Source: Betaproteobacteria bacterium HGW-Betaproteobacteria-6
GTDB taxonomy: Bacteria > Pseudomonadota > Gammaproteobacteria > Burkholderiales > Rhodocyclaceae
Length of the DNA: 64,000 bases
Direction: 5' to 3'
Assembly: GCA_002842145.1 (NCBI GenBank)
Contig: PHCF01000049.1
Location: 1-64,000, forward strand
The stretch's first letter is position 1; each line of letters begins with the position of its first letter. This document shows, in pieces, positions 42,910-54,588 of this stretch. The position numbers were made by a program, and so were the translations under genes. Under the pieces are notes generated by a model. The model saw nothing but the letters and a program-made list of their open reading frames with translations, did not search any database and was not told the origin of the DNA.

Positions 42910-43803
42910 TCAATCCCACAACCATGCTGCACCGCGTACCCCCGAGGAATCCCCATGCAGGGGCGGTCGGAACTGGGTGTTGAAAACATCCGAAAATACG
43001 TGTCGACCGCAGCATTCCGGCAAATTGCGGTAAAGCCGCTGCATGTTCGACAGCCCGCCGCCGATGACGATGACCTGCGGGTCGAGCAGGTTGATGACGC
43101 CGGCCAGGGCCCGCCCGAGGCGCTCTTCGTAGCGGCCCAGCGACGCCTCGCAGTCGGGGTCGCCGCTGGCGGCAAGGCGGTCTATTTCGTCGGCGGTCAG
43201 CGTTTGACCGGTATGGCGGCGGTGGTCGTCGGCCAGCGCCGGGCCGGACAGGTAGGCTTCGATACAGCCTGCCCGGCCGCAGTAGCAGCGGGGCAGGGGC
43301 AGATCGTCGCCAGCCGGTAGCGGAAGAGGGTTGTGGCCCCATTCGCCGGCAATGGCATTGGCCCCGGTCAGCACCTGCCGGTGGATGACGATGCCGCCGC
43401 CGACGCCGGTACCGAGAATGATGCCAAACACGATGTCGGCGTCTCGTCCGCTGCCATCGACCGCTTCGGAAAGGGCAAAGCAGTTGGCATCGTTGGCCAG
43501 CCGCACCTCGCGCTGGAGCAGCGCCTGCAGGTCGCGCCTGAGCGGCTTGCCGATCAGGCAGGTCGAGTTTGCATTCTTGATCAGGCCGGTGGCCAGCGAT
43601 TCGGCTCCGGGGATGCCGATGCCCACTCTGCCGCGCCGACCGAGTTCGTTTTCGGCGTTCTCAACCAGTCCGGCAATGGCCATGATGGTTGCCATGTAGT
43701 CGCACCGCGGCGTCGGAATGCGTTGACGCAGCAATTCGCTGCCGTCGTCGGCCAGCGCGATGATCTCGGTTTTGGTCCCGCCGAGGTCGATTCCGAGCCG
43801 CAT
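42910..43803 (-). CDS. ROK-family sugar kinase
   Basis: A 297-residue ROK kinase, likely fructokinase or N-acetylglucosamine kinase-like. Visible are the ATP-binding MRLGIDLGGTKTE, the catalytic-region LANDANCFALSEA, GIILGTGVGGGIV, the EWGHNPLP motif with its conserved His, and the zinc motif CYCGRAGCIEAYLSGPAL. The C-terminal VIVIGGGLSNM is typical. The start overlaps the stop of the methyltransferase-like gene (ATGA). The substrate cannot be told from sequence. Confidence 0.88.
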   Translation of the reverse strand: MRLGIDLGGTKTEIIALADDGSELLRQRIPTPRCDYMATIMAIAGLVENAENELGRRGRVGIGIPGAESLATGLIKNANSTCLIGKPLRRDLQALLQREVRLANDANCFALSEAVDGSGRDADIVFGIILGTGVGGGIVIHRQVLTGANAIAGEWGHNPLPLPAGDDLPLPRCYCGRAGCIEAYLSGPALADDHRRHTGQTLTADEIDRLAASGDPDCEASLGRYEERLGRALAGVINLLDPQVIVIGGGLSNMQRLYRNLPECCGRHVFSDVFNTQFRPPLHGDSSGVRGAAWLWD

Positions 43804-44453
43804 CAGACGCGTACGGCGACGCCCTTGACGTTTCCGTAGGTGGTCGTCAGCGTGCGCAGGACGCTGGCTCCGGCTTCGAGCAGCAGCATGAAGAGATTGC
43901 GCTCGGTATACAGGCAGACCGGTTCGCGGATCCCGTATTTCTCGGCGAGCGCCGGGGCCAGCTCGCTGAAGCGCTCGTCAATACCGGCTTCGCTGGCGGC
44001 GTAACCTTCACTCAGCTCGGAGTGCAGACCGAGGACGGAAACGTAAAGCTTGCCGCCGATCTTGAGCTTGAGGAGCATTTGCCGGACGAGGCGGCGGGCG
44101 TCCTCGTAGGGGACGCTGCACAGGCCGCGGCGAATGACGATGATGTCGTATGGCTCGCCGTAAAGTTCGTCGGGCAGAGCCGGCAGGGCGCAAGGGGTAA
44201 AGATGATTTCATCGCGCAGCCCGGCCGCCAGTATCCGGCCTTCGATGTCGGGTTTCAGCTCGGCTTGTTCGGCAACGATAACCTGGGCGCCGAGGCGGGC
44301 AAACTTGATGGCCATCTCGCAGCGTTTGTCGGGGAGTATCAGGACCGATACGCGCTGATCCACACGGTGTCGCTTGACGCATTCTTCCAGCGCAAAGCGC
44401 TCGAGATCGTCGGCGCCTGTGTCGAAGGAATTGGCGTTAATATTTGCGGACAT
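43803..44453 (-). CDS. Class I methyltransferase-like protein
   Basis: A 216-residue Rossmann-like protein. VSVLILPDKRCEMAIKFARLG and the following ILA segments suggest a class I SAM-dependent methyltransferase fold, with YDIIVIRRGLC where motif IV usually lies and LLKLKIGGKLYVSVLGL as the later strand. However, the glycine-rich motif I is weak (ILPDKRCEMA rather than GxGxG), so activity is uncertain. It is coupled to the ROK kinase gene by an ATGA overlap. ATG 44453 has GGGAGACAAATAT upstream. Confidence 0.6.
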   Translation of the reverse strand: MSANINANSFDTGADDLERFALEECVKRHRVDQRVSVLILPDKRCEMAIKFARLGAQVIVAEQAELKPDIEGRILAAGLRDEIIFTPCALPALPDELYGEPYDIIVIRRGLCSVPYEDARRLVRQMLLKLKIGGKLYVSVLGLHSELSEGYAASEAGIDERFSELAPALAEKYGIREPVCLYTERNLFMLLLEAGASVLRTLTTTYGNVKGVAVRV

Positions 44454-44534
44454 GATATTTGTCTCCCTTCGGATCATTGTGCCCAAGGCGGCGCGGCGTG
44501 ACAACCGGGAACCCAAGCAGGGAAAGGAAAAACA

Positions 44535-44873
44535 ATGTTGGTCCGCTTTTATTCCAGTGAAACGGGTGAATTACTGATGTTCGCTGAGGCAGCGCGGCCA
44601 TTGCTGCAGGTGCTCGGCAAGGCCACGACGGCACGGGGAACGTTTACGCTGGCCGAGATGGCCCCGGCCGCACAGAGCTTGCGCGAGGCGGTGAAGCGGG
44701 CCGAGGCGCCGCCGCCACCGCCGGACGAGGACGAACGGGATGAAACGGGGAAAAAGAAGGAGCCGGTGGTCGCCATGAGCCAGCGTGCCTGGCCTTTGAT
44801 CGATATGCTGGAGCGCACGAGCAAGGGTGGGCCGAAGGCGAATATTATCTGGGAAGCGTCGGCCGATTTCTGA
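44535..44873 (+). CDS. DUF1840 protein
   Basis: A 112-residue protein starting MLVRFYSSETGELLMFAEAA, with a central Pro/Asp/Glu-rich linker (PPPPPDEDERDE) and a C-terminal SQRAWPLIDMLERTSKGGPKA segment, the pattern of the DUF1840 family of betaproteobacteria. Function unknown. AAGGAAA precedes the ATG. Confidence 0.82.
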   Translation: MLVRFYSSETGELLMFAEAARPLLQVLGKATTARGTFTLAEMAPAAQSLREAVKRAEAPPPPPDEDERDETGKKKEPVVAMSQRAWPLIDMLERTSKGGPKANIIWEASADF

Positions 44874-44881
44874 GCGGTTGC

Positions 44882-45256
44882 TCAGTTCGGAGAGCCGATG
44901 CCGAAGCCGACGGCGATGCCGTCGATAACCGTATTGAGTTCCTGGTCGAATTGGGCGAATACGGTTTCGGATGGCATCTCGCCGCTGTGCAGGGCTTTTT
45001 CGAGTGCCATGGCGGCATTTTGCAGGTCCAGAGCGCCGATGGTGCCGGCCAGCCCCTTGGTGCTGTGCGCTTGCCTTTCGGCACTGACGAAGTCGCCGCC
45101 GGCCAGCAATGTGCGAATGACCTGGGGGGTATCGATAAGGCGGGCGTGAAAGTCGCGCAGGATTTTTTCGTAGAGCGCCGGCTTGTTCAGCATGCGCCTG
45201 AGGCCATCGGCTGTGTCAATGCCAGGCAGATCGGGCAGACCGCCCACGCCTGTCAT
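44882..45256 (-). CDS. Stand-alone Hpt phosphotransfer protein
   Basis: A 124-residue protein consisting mainly of a histidine phosphotransfer domain. The motif QAHSTKGLAGTIGALDLQ supplies the phosphorylatable His. The rest (ALYEKILRDFHARLIDTPQ) is the expected helical bundle. ATG 45256 is preferred to a TTG six codons upstream. It lies near the CheZ-like gene on the same strand, with 125 bp between them. It could relay phosphate for an orphan hybrid kinase such as the one at 8.1-12.3 kb, which already has its own Hpt. Confidence 0.85.
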   Translation of the reverse strand: MTGVGGLPDLPGIDTADGLRRMLNKPALYEKILRDFHARLIDTPQVIRTLLAGGDFVSAERQAHSTKGLAGTIGALDLQNAAMALEKALHSGEMPSETVFAQFDQELNTVIDGIAVGFGIGSPN

Positions 45257-45381
45257 GGTTGGACTTTCCGGCAAGGGCAGGGGGCTTCCATGGCATTCAT
45301 CTCGCGGATCCGATGGTCCTTAGTTCGACGCCGTCATGTTAGCGTCATCGCAAACATCCTTCAACGGGATTCCTGACTACA

Positions 45382-45951
45382 TCAGAATAGTTCGATGTCG
45401 TCGTTCTTTTCCTTCATGTCGGCCATGAACTTGTCGACGGCTTGCTGGACGGGCATCCCTTGCATGACGGCTTCGAACATGGCGATTTCCTCGCGTGTGG
45501 TGTATTTGGTGCGAATCTTGGTCTGCAGGGAACACCATTCGTTGGGGTTGAACAGGCGCCGGCTGTCGGCCACCAGGTCGCTCAGATCGCCCAGGCTGAT
45601 GCCGACGTGGGCCAGGCGCTGGACCAGTTTGTCGTAGAACTGGAAGGCAATGATGGCCTGGTGCACCATGCTGGAAACGTGTTCGGAGACGCCGCTCAGG
45701 TTTTGCTTGGCGAGGCCGACCGCGCCGTCGTCAGGCAGGGTCTGAACGGTATCGGAAATGGTCCGCATGTAGCTGGCCATGGTCGTGAAGGAGTCGGTCA
45801 GCACTTCGACCGAAGCGTCGCTGTCCTTCATTGCCGATTCGATCTGGACGGCGGCGAGTTCGAGCATAAGCACGGTTTCGCGGACCTGGCTCCAGTTCAG
45901 ATCAGGCATGTGGGCGCTGGTGCCCCGTGGTTGGATCGTCTCGTCACTCAT
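45382..45951 (-). CDS. Helical protein with a CheZ-like DxxxQ motif
   Basis: A 189-residue, helix-rich, soluble protein. In VHQAIIAFQFYDKLVQRLAHV an Asp and a Gln four residues apart sit in the same context as the CheZ phosphatase motif (Asp143/Gln147 in E. coli CheZ). The extreme C-terminus KNDDIELF is reminiscent of the CheY-binding tail of CheZ. Length and helical content fit a CheZ/CheX-type helper, but the sequence is divergent and assignment rests on these motifs only. The Hpt gene nearby supports a signalling role. Confidence 0.55.
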   Translation of the reverse strand: MSDETIQPRGTSAHMPDLNWSQVRETVLMLELAAVQIESAMKDSDASVEVLTDSFTTMASYMRTISDTVQTLPDDGAVGLAKQNLSGVSEHVSSMVHQAIIAFQFYDKLVQRLAHVGISLGDLSDLVADSRRLFNPNEWCSLQTKIRTKYTTREEIAMFEAVMQGMPVQQAVDKFMADMKEKNDDIELF

Positions 45952-46060
45952 CGTTGTGGTCCCTTTGCTGGGCGGAAACTATAGCGCAAATAGCGCCGGC
46001 CGATCCATCGCCCTGCCGCCTTTTGAGGCGCTGGCCGCGAGTTGGCGCGATAATCGGCCG

Positions 46061-46774
46061 ATGATTCGCCCGCGCCATTTCATTTTTGCCCTGTTTTTCC
46101 AGTTGACCGTAGCAATGGCCGCGCCGCCGCTGGTTGCTGTCGATGTCGGCCACGGCGGCCGCGATGGCGGCGCGACGAGTGCGCGCGGCCGTCCGGAATT
46201 CGCCTTCAACCGCGAATTTGCCGGGGTTCTCGCCGGCCTCATGCGGGATCGCGGCGAGTCCGTGCGCGAAGTCAATTTTGCCGGCGACATCGGCAGCCTG
46301 GCGGCGCGCCCGGAGCAGGCGGCCGGCAGCGATTTTTTCATTTCCATCCACCACGACTCGATCGACGAGTCCTGGCTCAAGTCGTGGATCTGGGAGGGCA
46401 CGGAGCAGACTTACACCGAGGTCAAGCGCGGCTACGGGATCTTCGTGTCGGCGCAGAACCCCGACCTCGAAACCAGCCTGCTCTGCGCCTCGAGCATCGG
46501 GGCCATGTTGCGCCGGGCCGGCTTCACGCCGTCCACCTGGCATGGTCGCAAGCATCTGGCGGCCGACGCCGGAAACGGCGTCTGGTATTACGACAACCTC
46601 GTCGTCCTCTACCGGACTAGCCTGCCGGCGGTGCTCTTCGAGGCCGGCGTCATCAAGCATCGCGACGAGGAGCTCGAACTGGCCGACCCTGACCGTCAGG
46701 CCCGCATGGCCGATGCGCTGGCCACCGGCATCGCCGCCTGCCTGTTCGTTAGAGGAAAATCGGCTCGGGAGTGA
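46061..46774 (+). CDS. Periplasmic N-acetylmuramoyl-L-alanine amidase (Amidase_3)
   Basis: A zinc amidase cleaving the bond between N-acetylmuramic acid and the stem peptide. The 237-residue protein has a signal peptide ([20 protein letters not shown]), then [14 protein letters not shown] with the first His ligand, ISIHHDSID with the second, and the catalytic-Glu segment [14 protein letters not shown]. It lacks an AMIN domain, unlike AmiC. The signal-peptide codons [12 protein letters not shown] coincide with a copy of the dispersed repeat. Its 3' end overlaps murB (convergent) by 26 bp. Confidence 0.9.
   Translation: MIRPRHFIFALFFQLTVAMAAPPLVAVDVGHGGRDGGATSARGRPEFAFNREFAGVLAGLMRDRGESVREVNFAGDIGSLAARPEQAAGSDFFISIHHDSIDESWLKSWIWEGTEQTYTEVKRGYGIFVSAQNPDLETSLLCASSIGAMLRRAGFTPSTWHGRKHLAADAGNGVWYYDNLVVLYRTSLPAVLFEAGVIKHRDEELELADPDRQARMADALATGIAACLFVRGKSARE
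46082..46118 (+). repeat. Dispersed repeat copy in the amidase signal peptide
   Basis: Plus-strand copy: ATTTTTGCC, TGTTTTTCC, core AGTTGACCGT (one mismatch) at 46101-46110, then AGCAATGG. It aligns base for base with the intergenic copy at 17557 apart from a few changes. Confidence 0.65.
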
Positions 46775-47703
46775 GGGCGACGCCGAAGCGGGCTTGCACG
46801 TCGGCCTGCACGGCGGCCATCGTCCGCCGCACATCGTCGCCGGTTGCCCCGCCGCGATTGACCAGCACCAGCGCCTGTTTTTCATACATGCCGACCGGGC
46901 CGAGATCCTTGCCCTTCCAGCCGGCCTGCTCGATGAGCCAGCCGGGCCAGTGCCGCGGCCTGTGCCGCATCGACGACCGGGTTGTGGAAAAAGCTGCCCG
47001 TGTTCGGAACCATCGCCGGGTCCGGCAACTTGCGCTGGCGGACGGCGATGATCGCCCTGGCGATATCCTGCGCCGTTGGCGTGGCAATCTCTTGCGCCGC
47101 CAGTTCCTGATTCACGTCGGCATAACGCAGGTTGGGCGTCCACGCCTTGGGCAGCCGGAAAACGACCGAGGTGATCGCCATCCGCCCGCTCAAATGCCAG
47201 CCTTCCTGCTTGAAAACGCTATCGCGGTAGGCGAATCGGCAGTTGCTACGGTCAACCGGAAAAAATGCCCGTTTTTCAAAATCCCAGGCCGTCAGCGAAT
47301 GAAAGCATTCGCCGACTTCCAGCCCGTAGGCGCCGATGTTCTGGATCGGCGCGGCACCCACCGTGCCGGGGATCAGGCTCAGGTTTTCCAGCCCCGGCCA
47401 ACCCTGCTGCAAGGTCCATTGCACGAAGTCATGCCAGTTCTCTCCGGCCCCGGCCTCGATGTAGAAAGCCTCGGCGTCTTCCTTCACCAAGCGCTTGCCG
47501 GGGATGGCCATGTGCAGGACCAGGCCGTCGAAATCGCCGGTCAGCACCAGATTGCTGCCACCACCGAGGACGAAACGTTTTTGGCCGGCCAGTTCGGGGG
47601 CGGCCAACTGCCCGGGGCTGGTGATGTCGAGATAACGGGCGGCCCGGCCCGGCAGGGCGAGGGTGTTGAGGCGGGTGAGATCGACGTTCAGTTCGGGATG
47701 CAT
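46749..47703 (-). CDS. murB: UDP-N-acetylenolpyruvoylglucosamine reductase, apparent deletion and frameshift
   Basis: MurB makes UDP-N-acetylmuramate, the precursor of peptidoglycan. From ATG 47703 the frame reads [17 protein letters not shown], the FAD motif [39 protein letters not shown] and the catalytic NTGSFFHNP. After DAAQAAALA (near 46945) the frame goes wrong. The conserved continuation [18 protein letters not shown] through the end (PEPIFL) is in a different frame, ending 46749. About 20 residues are missing at the junction, so a deletion near 60 nt, not a multiple of three, is inferred. MurB is essential; sequence error or a second copy is likely. A dispersed-repeat copy sits at 47242-47275. 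Confidence 0.88.
47242..47275 (-). repeat. Dispersed GGTTGACCGT repeat, copy in murB
   Basis: Minus-strand copy, exact core at 47248-47257, with TTTTTTCC before and AGCAAC after it, encoding the FFPVDRSN segment of MurB. Confidence 0.65.
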
Positions 47704-47756
47704 CCCCGAATTTTCGTCGATTTTCCGGTTTTGTGGCGGCCTGGCGGAACGCAGTA

Positions 47757-49101
<1,345 letters not shown>

Positions 49102-49112
<11 letters not shown>

Positions 49113-50910
49113 CTTCGTCCTTGCCGTTGGCGGCCGGCAGCGTCAACTCGAACACGGCGCCGCCGTCGGCCGCGTTGTCGGTACGTAGTGTGCCACCGTA
49201 GCTCTCGACGATGGCCAGCGAAATGGCCAGGCCGAGGCCAAGCCCCTCGCTGGCCGGCTTGGTCGTGTAGAAGGGTTCGAACAGGTGGCTGCGCACCTCG
49301 TCGGCGATGCCCGGCCCATGGTCGCGCACGCTCAGGCGGACCTGGGCGCCAATACGGGTGACAGCGATTTCGAGGTGCGGATCGGGCTGCCCATGCATGG
49401 CATCGAGGCCGTTGAGCATCAGGTTGACCAGCACCTGCTCGAAGCGGCCGGACTCGGCGATGACGCACAAGCCGGGTTCGTTCTGGCTGACGTCGATGCG
49501 GGCACCGTAGTCGCGCCGGCGCGGCTCGACCAATAGCAGCGCATGCTCGATCGCGGTCGCGATGGTCACCGCCTGTGGCGTCGCCGCCTCCTTGCGGGCA
49601 AAGGTCTTCAGCTGGCGGACGATGCGCCCGGTGCGGCCGATCAGTTCGCGGATCATCTCGAGGTTTTCGCCGACTTCTTCGTGTCGACCGCGGGCGAGCA
49701 GGGCGGCGGCGTTGTCGGCGAAGGTCTGCAGCGCCGCCAGCGGCTGGTTCAGCTCGTGGCTGATGCCGGCCGCCAGCTGGCCGAGCACGGCGAGCTTGCC
49801 GGCCTGGACGGCGGTGTCGCGGGTCTCGTGAAGGATCGCTTCGGTGCGCTGCAATTCGGCGATCTTGTCGGTCAGATCGGCGGTGCGTTCGGCGATCCGC
49901 TGTTCGAGTTCGCCGTGGATGCGCCGCAGTTCCTCGCGCCGGTGGCGGCGATGGCGCAGATGGGCGGCGACACCCATGGCGAAGGCGGCGGCCAGCGCTA
50001 CCGCCAGCGCCCCGGAAAACGCCGCGCCGCGCGCTTCGTCGGGGCTGCCGAGCTGGACGACGCGCCAGCCGAGATTGCCGACCGGGCGGGTGACCTGCAG
50101 CAGTTCGCGGGCAGGCTGGTCGGGCAGTGCCAGGCGCAGCGGCCGTACCGTGTCGAGATCGAGCGGCCGGTCGGCCAGCGGCGGAATGGTCAGCTTGCCG
50201 TATTGCCGGGTTGCCGCCAGGCGGGTCGTGACGTCGGCCGGCAACGGGGCCAGCGACCGATAACGCAGGCGGCGTTCGGAGGACAGGAAGACGATACCGT
50301 CGGCGTCGGCCAGCAGCAGCGTGTCGCCGGCCCCGGCCATGGCCTGTTCCATGGCTTCCAGGCCGACCTTGAGGACGACGACGCCGAGCACCCGGCCCTG
50401 CTCGCGGACCGGCGCGGCGAGAAAGTAGCCGGGTTCGCCGGTGGTCACGCCGACGCCGTAGAAGCGGCCGAGTCCATGGGTCACGGCATCGGAGAAGTAA
50501 GGGCGGAAGGCGTAGTTGTGGCCGACGAAGCTGCGCGGCTGGCGCCAGTTGCTGGCAGCCAGCGTCATCCCTTTGGCGTCGATCAGGTAGGTCGCGGCAA
50601 CGGCGGCGCCTTGCTGGGCGGCTTCCAGGTAGGCGTTGGCGGCAGCGATCCGCTGTTCGTTGCCCGGGTCGCGCAGCAGCGCCGCCAGCGACGGTTCGAG
50701 GGCGAGCAGGCCGGGCAGCGATTCGTGGCGCGTCAGCGTTGCCTCCAGCGACAGCGCGAAGGCATCGAGGCGCTGCGTCGCCGCTTGTCGTTCGTGCGCG
50801 AGATAGGCGCCGAGCAGCAGTTGATAGCCGAGCAGACCAATCAGCAGGCAGACAAATGCCGCTGCCGAGGTCAGCAACCAGGTTCGGGATGAAAAAGAGG
50901 GGCGGCCCAT
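49102..50910 (-). CDS. dctB: C4-dicarboxylate-type sensor histidine kinase DctB
   Basis: A 602-residue membrane kinase. Helix about 9-31, periplasmic double-Cache sensor about 32-290 (YLIDAKGMTLAASNW; YAFRPYFSDAVTHGLGRFYGVG), second helix about 292-315. A coiled-coil then leads to HisKA with phosphoacceptor His in AAGISHELNQPLAALQTF, and HATPase (NLMLNGLDAM, DHGPGIAD, SEGLGLGLAISL). The YGVG sensor motif is typical of DctB proteins that bind dicarboxylates. ATG 50910 begins the signal-anchor sequence. It pairs with DctD. Confidence 0.93.
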
Positions 50911-50948
50911 CGGCGCATCGTAACCACTTTTGGCGGCGCCCGGCAGAG

Positions 50949-51325
50949 TCAGGGTGATGGCGGGCATGGTTGCAGCGAAACCACGGTATCGGGCGGCAGA
51001 CCGGGCAGCCAGGCCGGCATCGGCCGGCAGTCGGCACCGGCGCAGACGGTGTACGGGGCGACATAGGGCGAATGCCGCAGCGTCACCGCCGGCAAGGGCG
51101 GCAACGGCGGCGTGTAATGCCAGGCACCCTCGCGGTAAACCGCATCGAGCGGCGGTTCCATGCCGGCGCCGGTGCCTTGCACGCGGGCCGAGGTCAGCTT
51201 CAGGGCGTTGCCCTGCAGGCGGTACTCTTCCGCCCACAGGGTTTTCTGGATCGAATGCATCCACTGCAGCGTGACCGTCTCGCCGACGGGCGCGACCAGC
51301 AGGCCGGCGACGAGACAGATCGCGT

Positions 51326-51329
<4 letters not shown>
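50949..51329 (-). CDS. DUF1850 protein associated with TRAP transporters
   Basis: A 126-residue protein with an N-terminal hydrophobic signal-like region (MNAICLVAGLLVAPV) and the DUF1850 pattern (TVTLQWMHSIQKTLWAEEYRL; ARVQGTGAGMEPP). Genes of this family accompany fused TRAP permeases; the role is unknown. The start overlaps the permease stop by 4 bp. Confidence 0.85.
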
Positions 51330-53395
<2,066 letters not shown>

Positions 53396-53401
53396 GATCG
53401 C

Positions 53402-54310
53402 CTACTTCAGCAGCCCGGCTTCGCGGTAGTACTTCTCGGCGCCCGGGTGCAGCGGCACCGGCGAACCGTTGGCCATCCTTTCCTTCTTGATCGCCTTGGC
53501 GGCGGCGTGGGCCGTGGCCATGGTGTCGAGGTTCTCGGCCATCGACTTGGTCATCTTGTAGACCATGTCCTCGGAAACGCCGGCGTGGGTGACCAGGTAG
53601 TTGGGGACCAGCACGGTATTCACATCGGTGGTCTGGCCGTTGTAGGTGTTGGCCGGAATGGTGCCGGACTGGTAGGCGGCATCGCCGATTTTGGTGACGA
53701 CCTCGGCCGGGATCGGGATGACGACGATCTTCAGCGAGGTGGCCAGGTCGCGCACGGCGGCGACGCCGAGGCCGGAGGAGAGCAGCGTCGCATCAAGCTG
53801 GCGGTTCTTCATCAGTTCGACCGATTCCGAGTAGCCGAGGTATTCGACCTTGGCGAAATCCTGGTAACCCAGGCCGACCGCCTTCAGGATGTCGCGGCTG
53901 TTCAGTTCGGTGCCGCTCTTCGGGGCGCCGACCGAGACGCGCTTGCCCTTGAGGTCGGCCAGCGACTTGATGCCGGCATCGGCGGCGGCCAGGAAATGGA
54001 TGTAGTTGGGGTAGATCGCGGCGACCGTGCGCAGCTTGTTGAGCGGCGCCTTGAAGCCGACTTCGGCGTTGCCCTTCCAGGCTTCGGACAGCGTGTCGCC
54101 GAGCGTGAAGGCGATTTCGCCCTTGCCGGCCTGCAACAGGTTCAGGTTTTCGGCCGAGGCCTTGGTCGCCTGCACCGACATCTTCGCCTCCGGCAGCACC
54201 TTGCCGTAGATCTGGGTCAGCGACACGCCGAGCGGGTAATAGACGCCGCTGGTACCGCCGGTCAGCACATTGATGAAATCGGCCGCGTGGCCGGCGGTGG
54301 TGCCGACGTT
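53402..54310 (-). CDS. TAXI-family TRAP solute receptor, start codon and signal peptide apparently deleted
   Basis: Periplasmic substrate receptor for the TRAP permease. The mature part is complete from DFINVLTGGTSGVYYPLGVSL to the C-terminus KYYREAGLLK (53402). Upstream, a strong GGAGGAG (54316-54322, minus strand) is followed by a few bases and then by VGTTAGHAADF, which looks like the end of a signal peptide. There is no ATG in frame, and an in-frame TAA sits at 54311-54313. The first in-frame start is GTG 54268, which would give a receptor without a signal peptide. A short deletion removing the start and most of the signal peptide is inferred. The ligand is unknown. Confidence 0.87.
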   Translation of the reverse strand, partial: NVGTTAGHAADFINVLTGGTSGVYYPLGVSLTQIYGKVLPEAKMSVQATKASAENLNLLQAGKGEIAFTLGDTLSEAWKGNAEVGFKAPLNKLRTVAAIYPNYIHFLAAADAGIKSLADLKGKRVSVGAPKSGTELNSRDILKAVGLGYQDFAKVEYLGYSESVELMKNRQLDATLLSSGLGVAAVRDLATSLKIVVIPIPAEVVTKIGDAAYQSGTIPANTYNGQTTDVNTVLVPNYLVTHAGVSEDMVYKMTKSMAENLDTMATAHAAAKAIKKERMANGSPVPLHPGAEKYYREAGLLK

Positions 54311-54360
54311 TTATCTCCTCCGGTAATTGGAATGCGCCGCGAGGCGGCCGCACCATTCCG

Positions 54361-54380
54361 TATTGCAGGAGACGTGCCAG
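54361..54380 (-). promoter_or_regulatory. Sigma-54 promoter of the TAXI/TRAP operon
   Basis: On the minus strand CTGGCACGTCTCCTGCAATA, with GG (54378-54377) and GC (54366-54365) correctly spaced, matches TGGCACG-N4-YTGCA. It lies about 50 bp before the receptor ribosome-binding site and is the likely DctD target. Confidence 0.82.
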
Positions 54381-54383
54381 TGA

Positions 54384-54415
54384 CGATTGCTACGGTCAAC
54401 CGGCTGATTTGATGG
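54384..54415 (-). repeat. Dispersed GGTTGACCGT repeat, beside the sigma-54 promoter
   Basis: Minus-strand copy with exact core (54392-54401) and AGCAATCG, directly upstream of the sigma-54 element. Its T-rich arm is poorly conserved. Confidence 0.6.
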
Positions 54416-54487
54416 ATTTTTGTGCGGCCGGTCGCGCGGCTGGCAAGGGTCGGCGTGTGTGGAAATCCGGAATCGGGCCGGGCGTCA

Positions 54488-54503
54488 GTGCGGAATTCCG
54501 GAC
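54488..54503. promoter_or_regulatory. Candidate DctD enhancer palindrome
   Basis: GTGCGGAATTCCGGAC: half-sites match at 7 of 8 positions. It lies about 115 bp upstream of the sigma-54 promoter, a typical enhancer distance. A weaker related motif is at 54457-54473. Confidence 0.4.
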
Positions 54504-54534
54504 GCGCCGATGGGGTATTGAAATTATACGTCTG

Positions 54535-54570
54535 ATGTATATACTGCAATATATACATTCAATGTATAAT
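54535..54570 (+). promoter_or_regulatory. AT-rich promoter and operator-like palindrome of the ATPase gene
   Basis: Perfect inverted repeat ATGTATATA-ctgcaa-TATATACAT at 54535-54558, followed by a consensus -10 box TATAAT at 54565-54570. The palindrome would cover the -35 region, as expected for a repressor operator. Confidence 0.6.
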
Positions 54571-54588
54571 TTTTAGACAGGTGCAACC

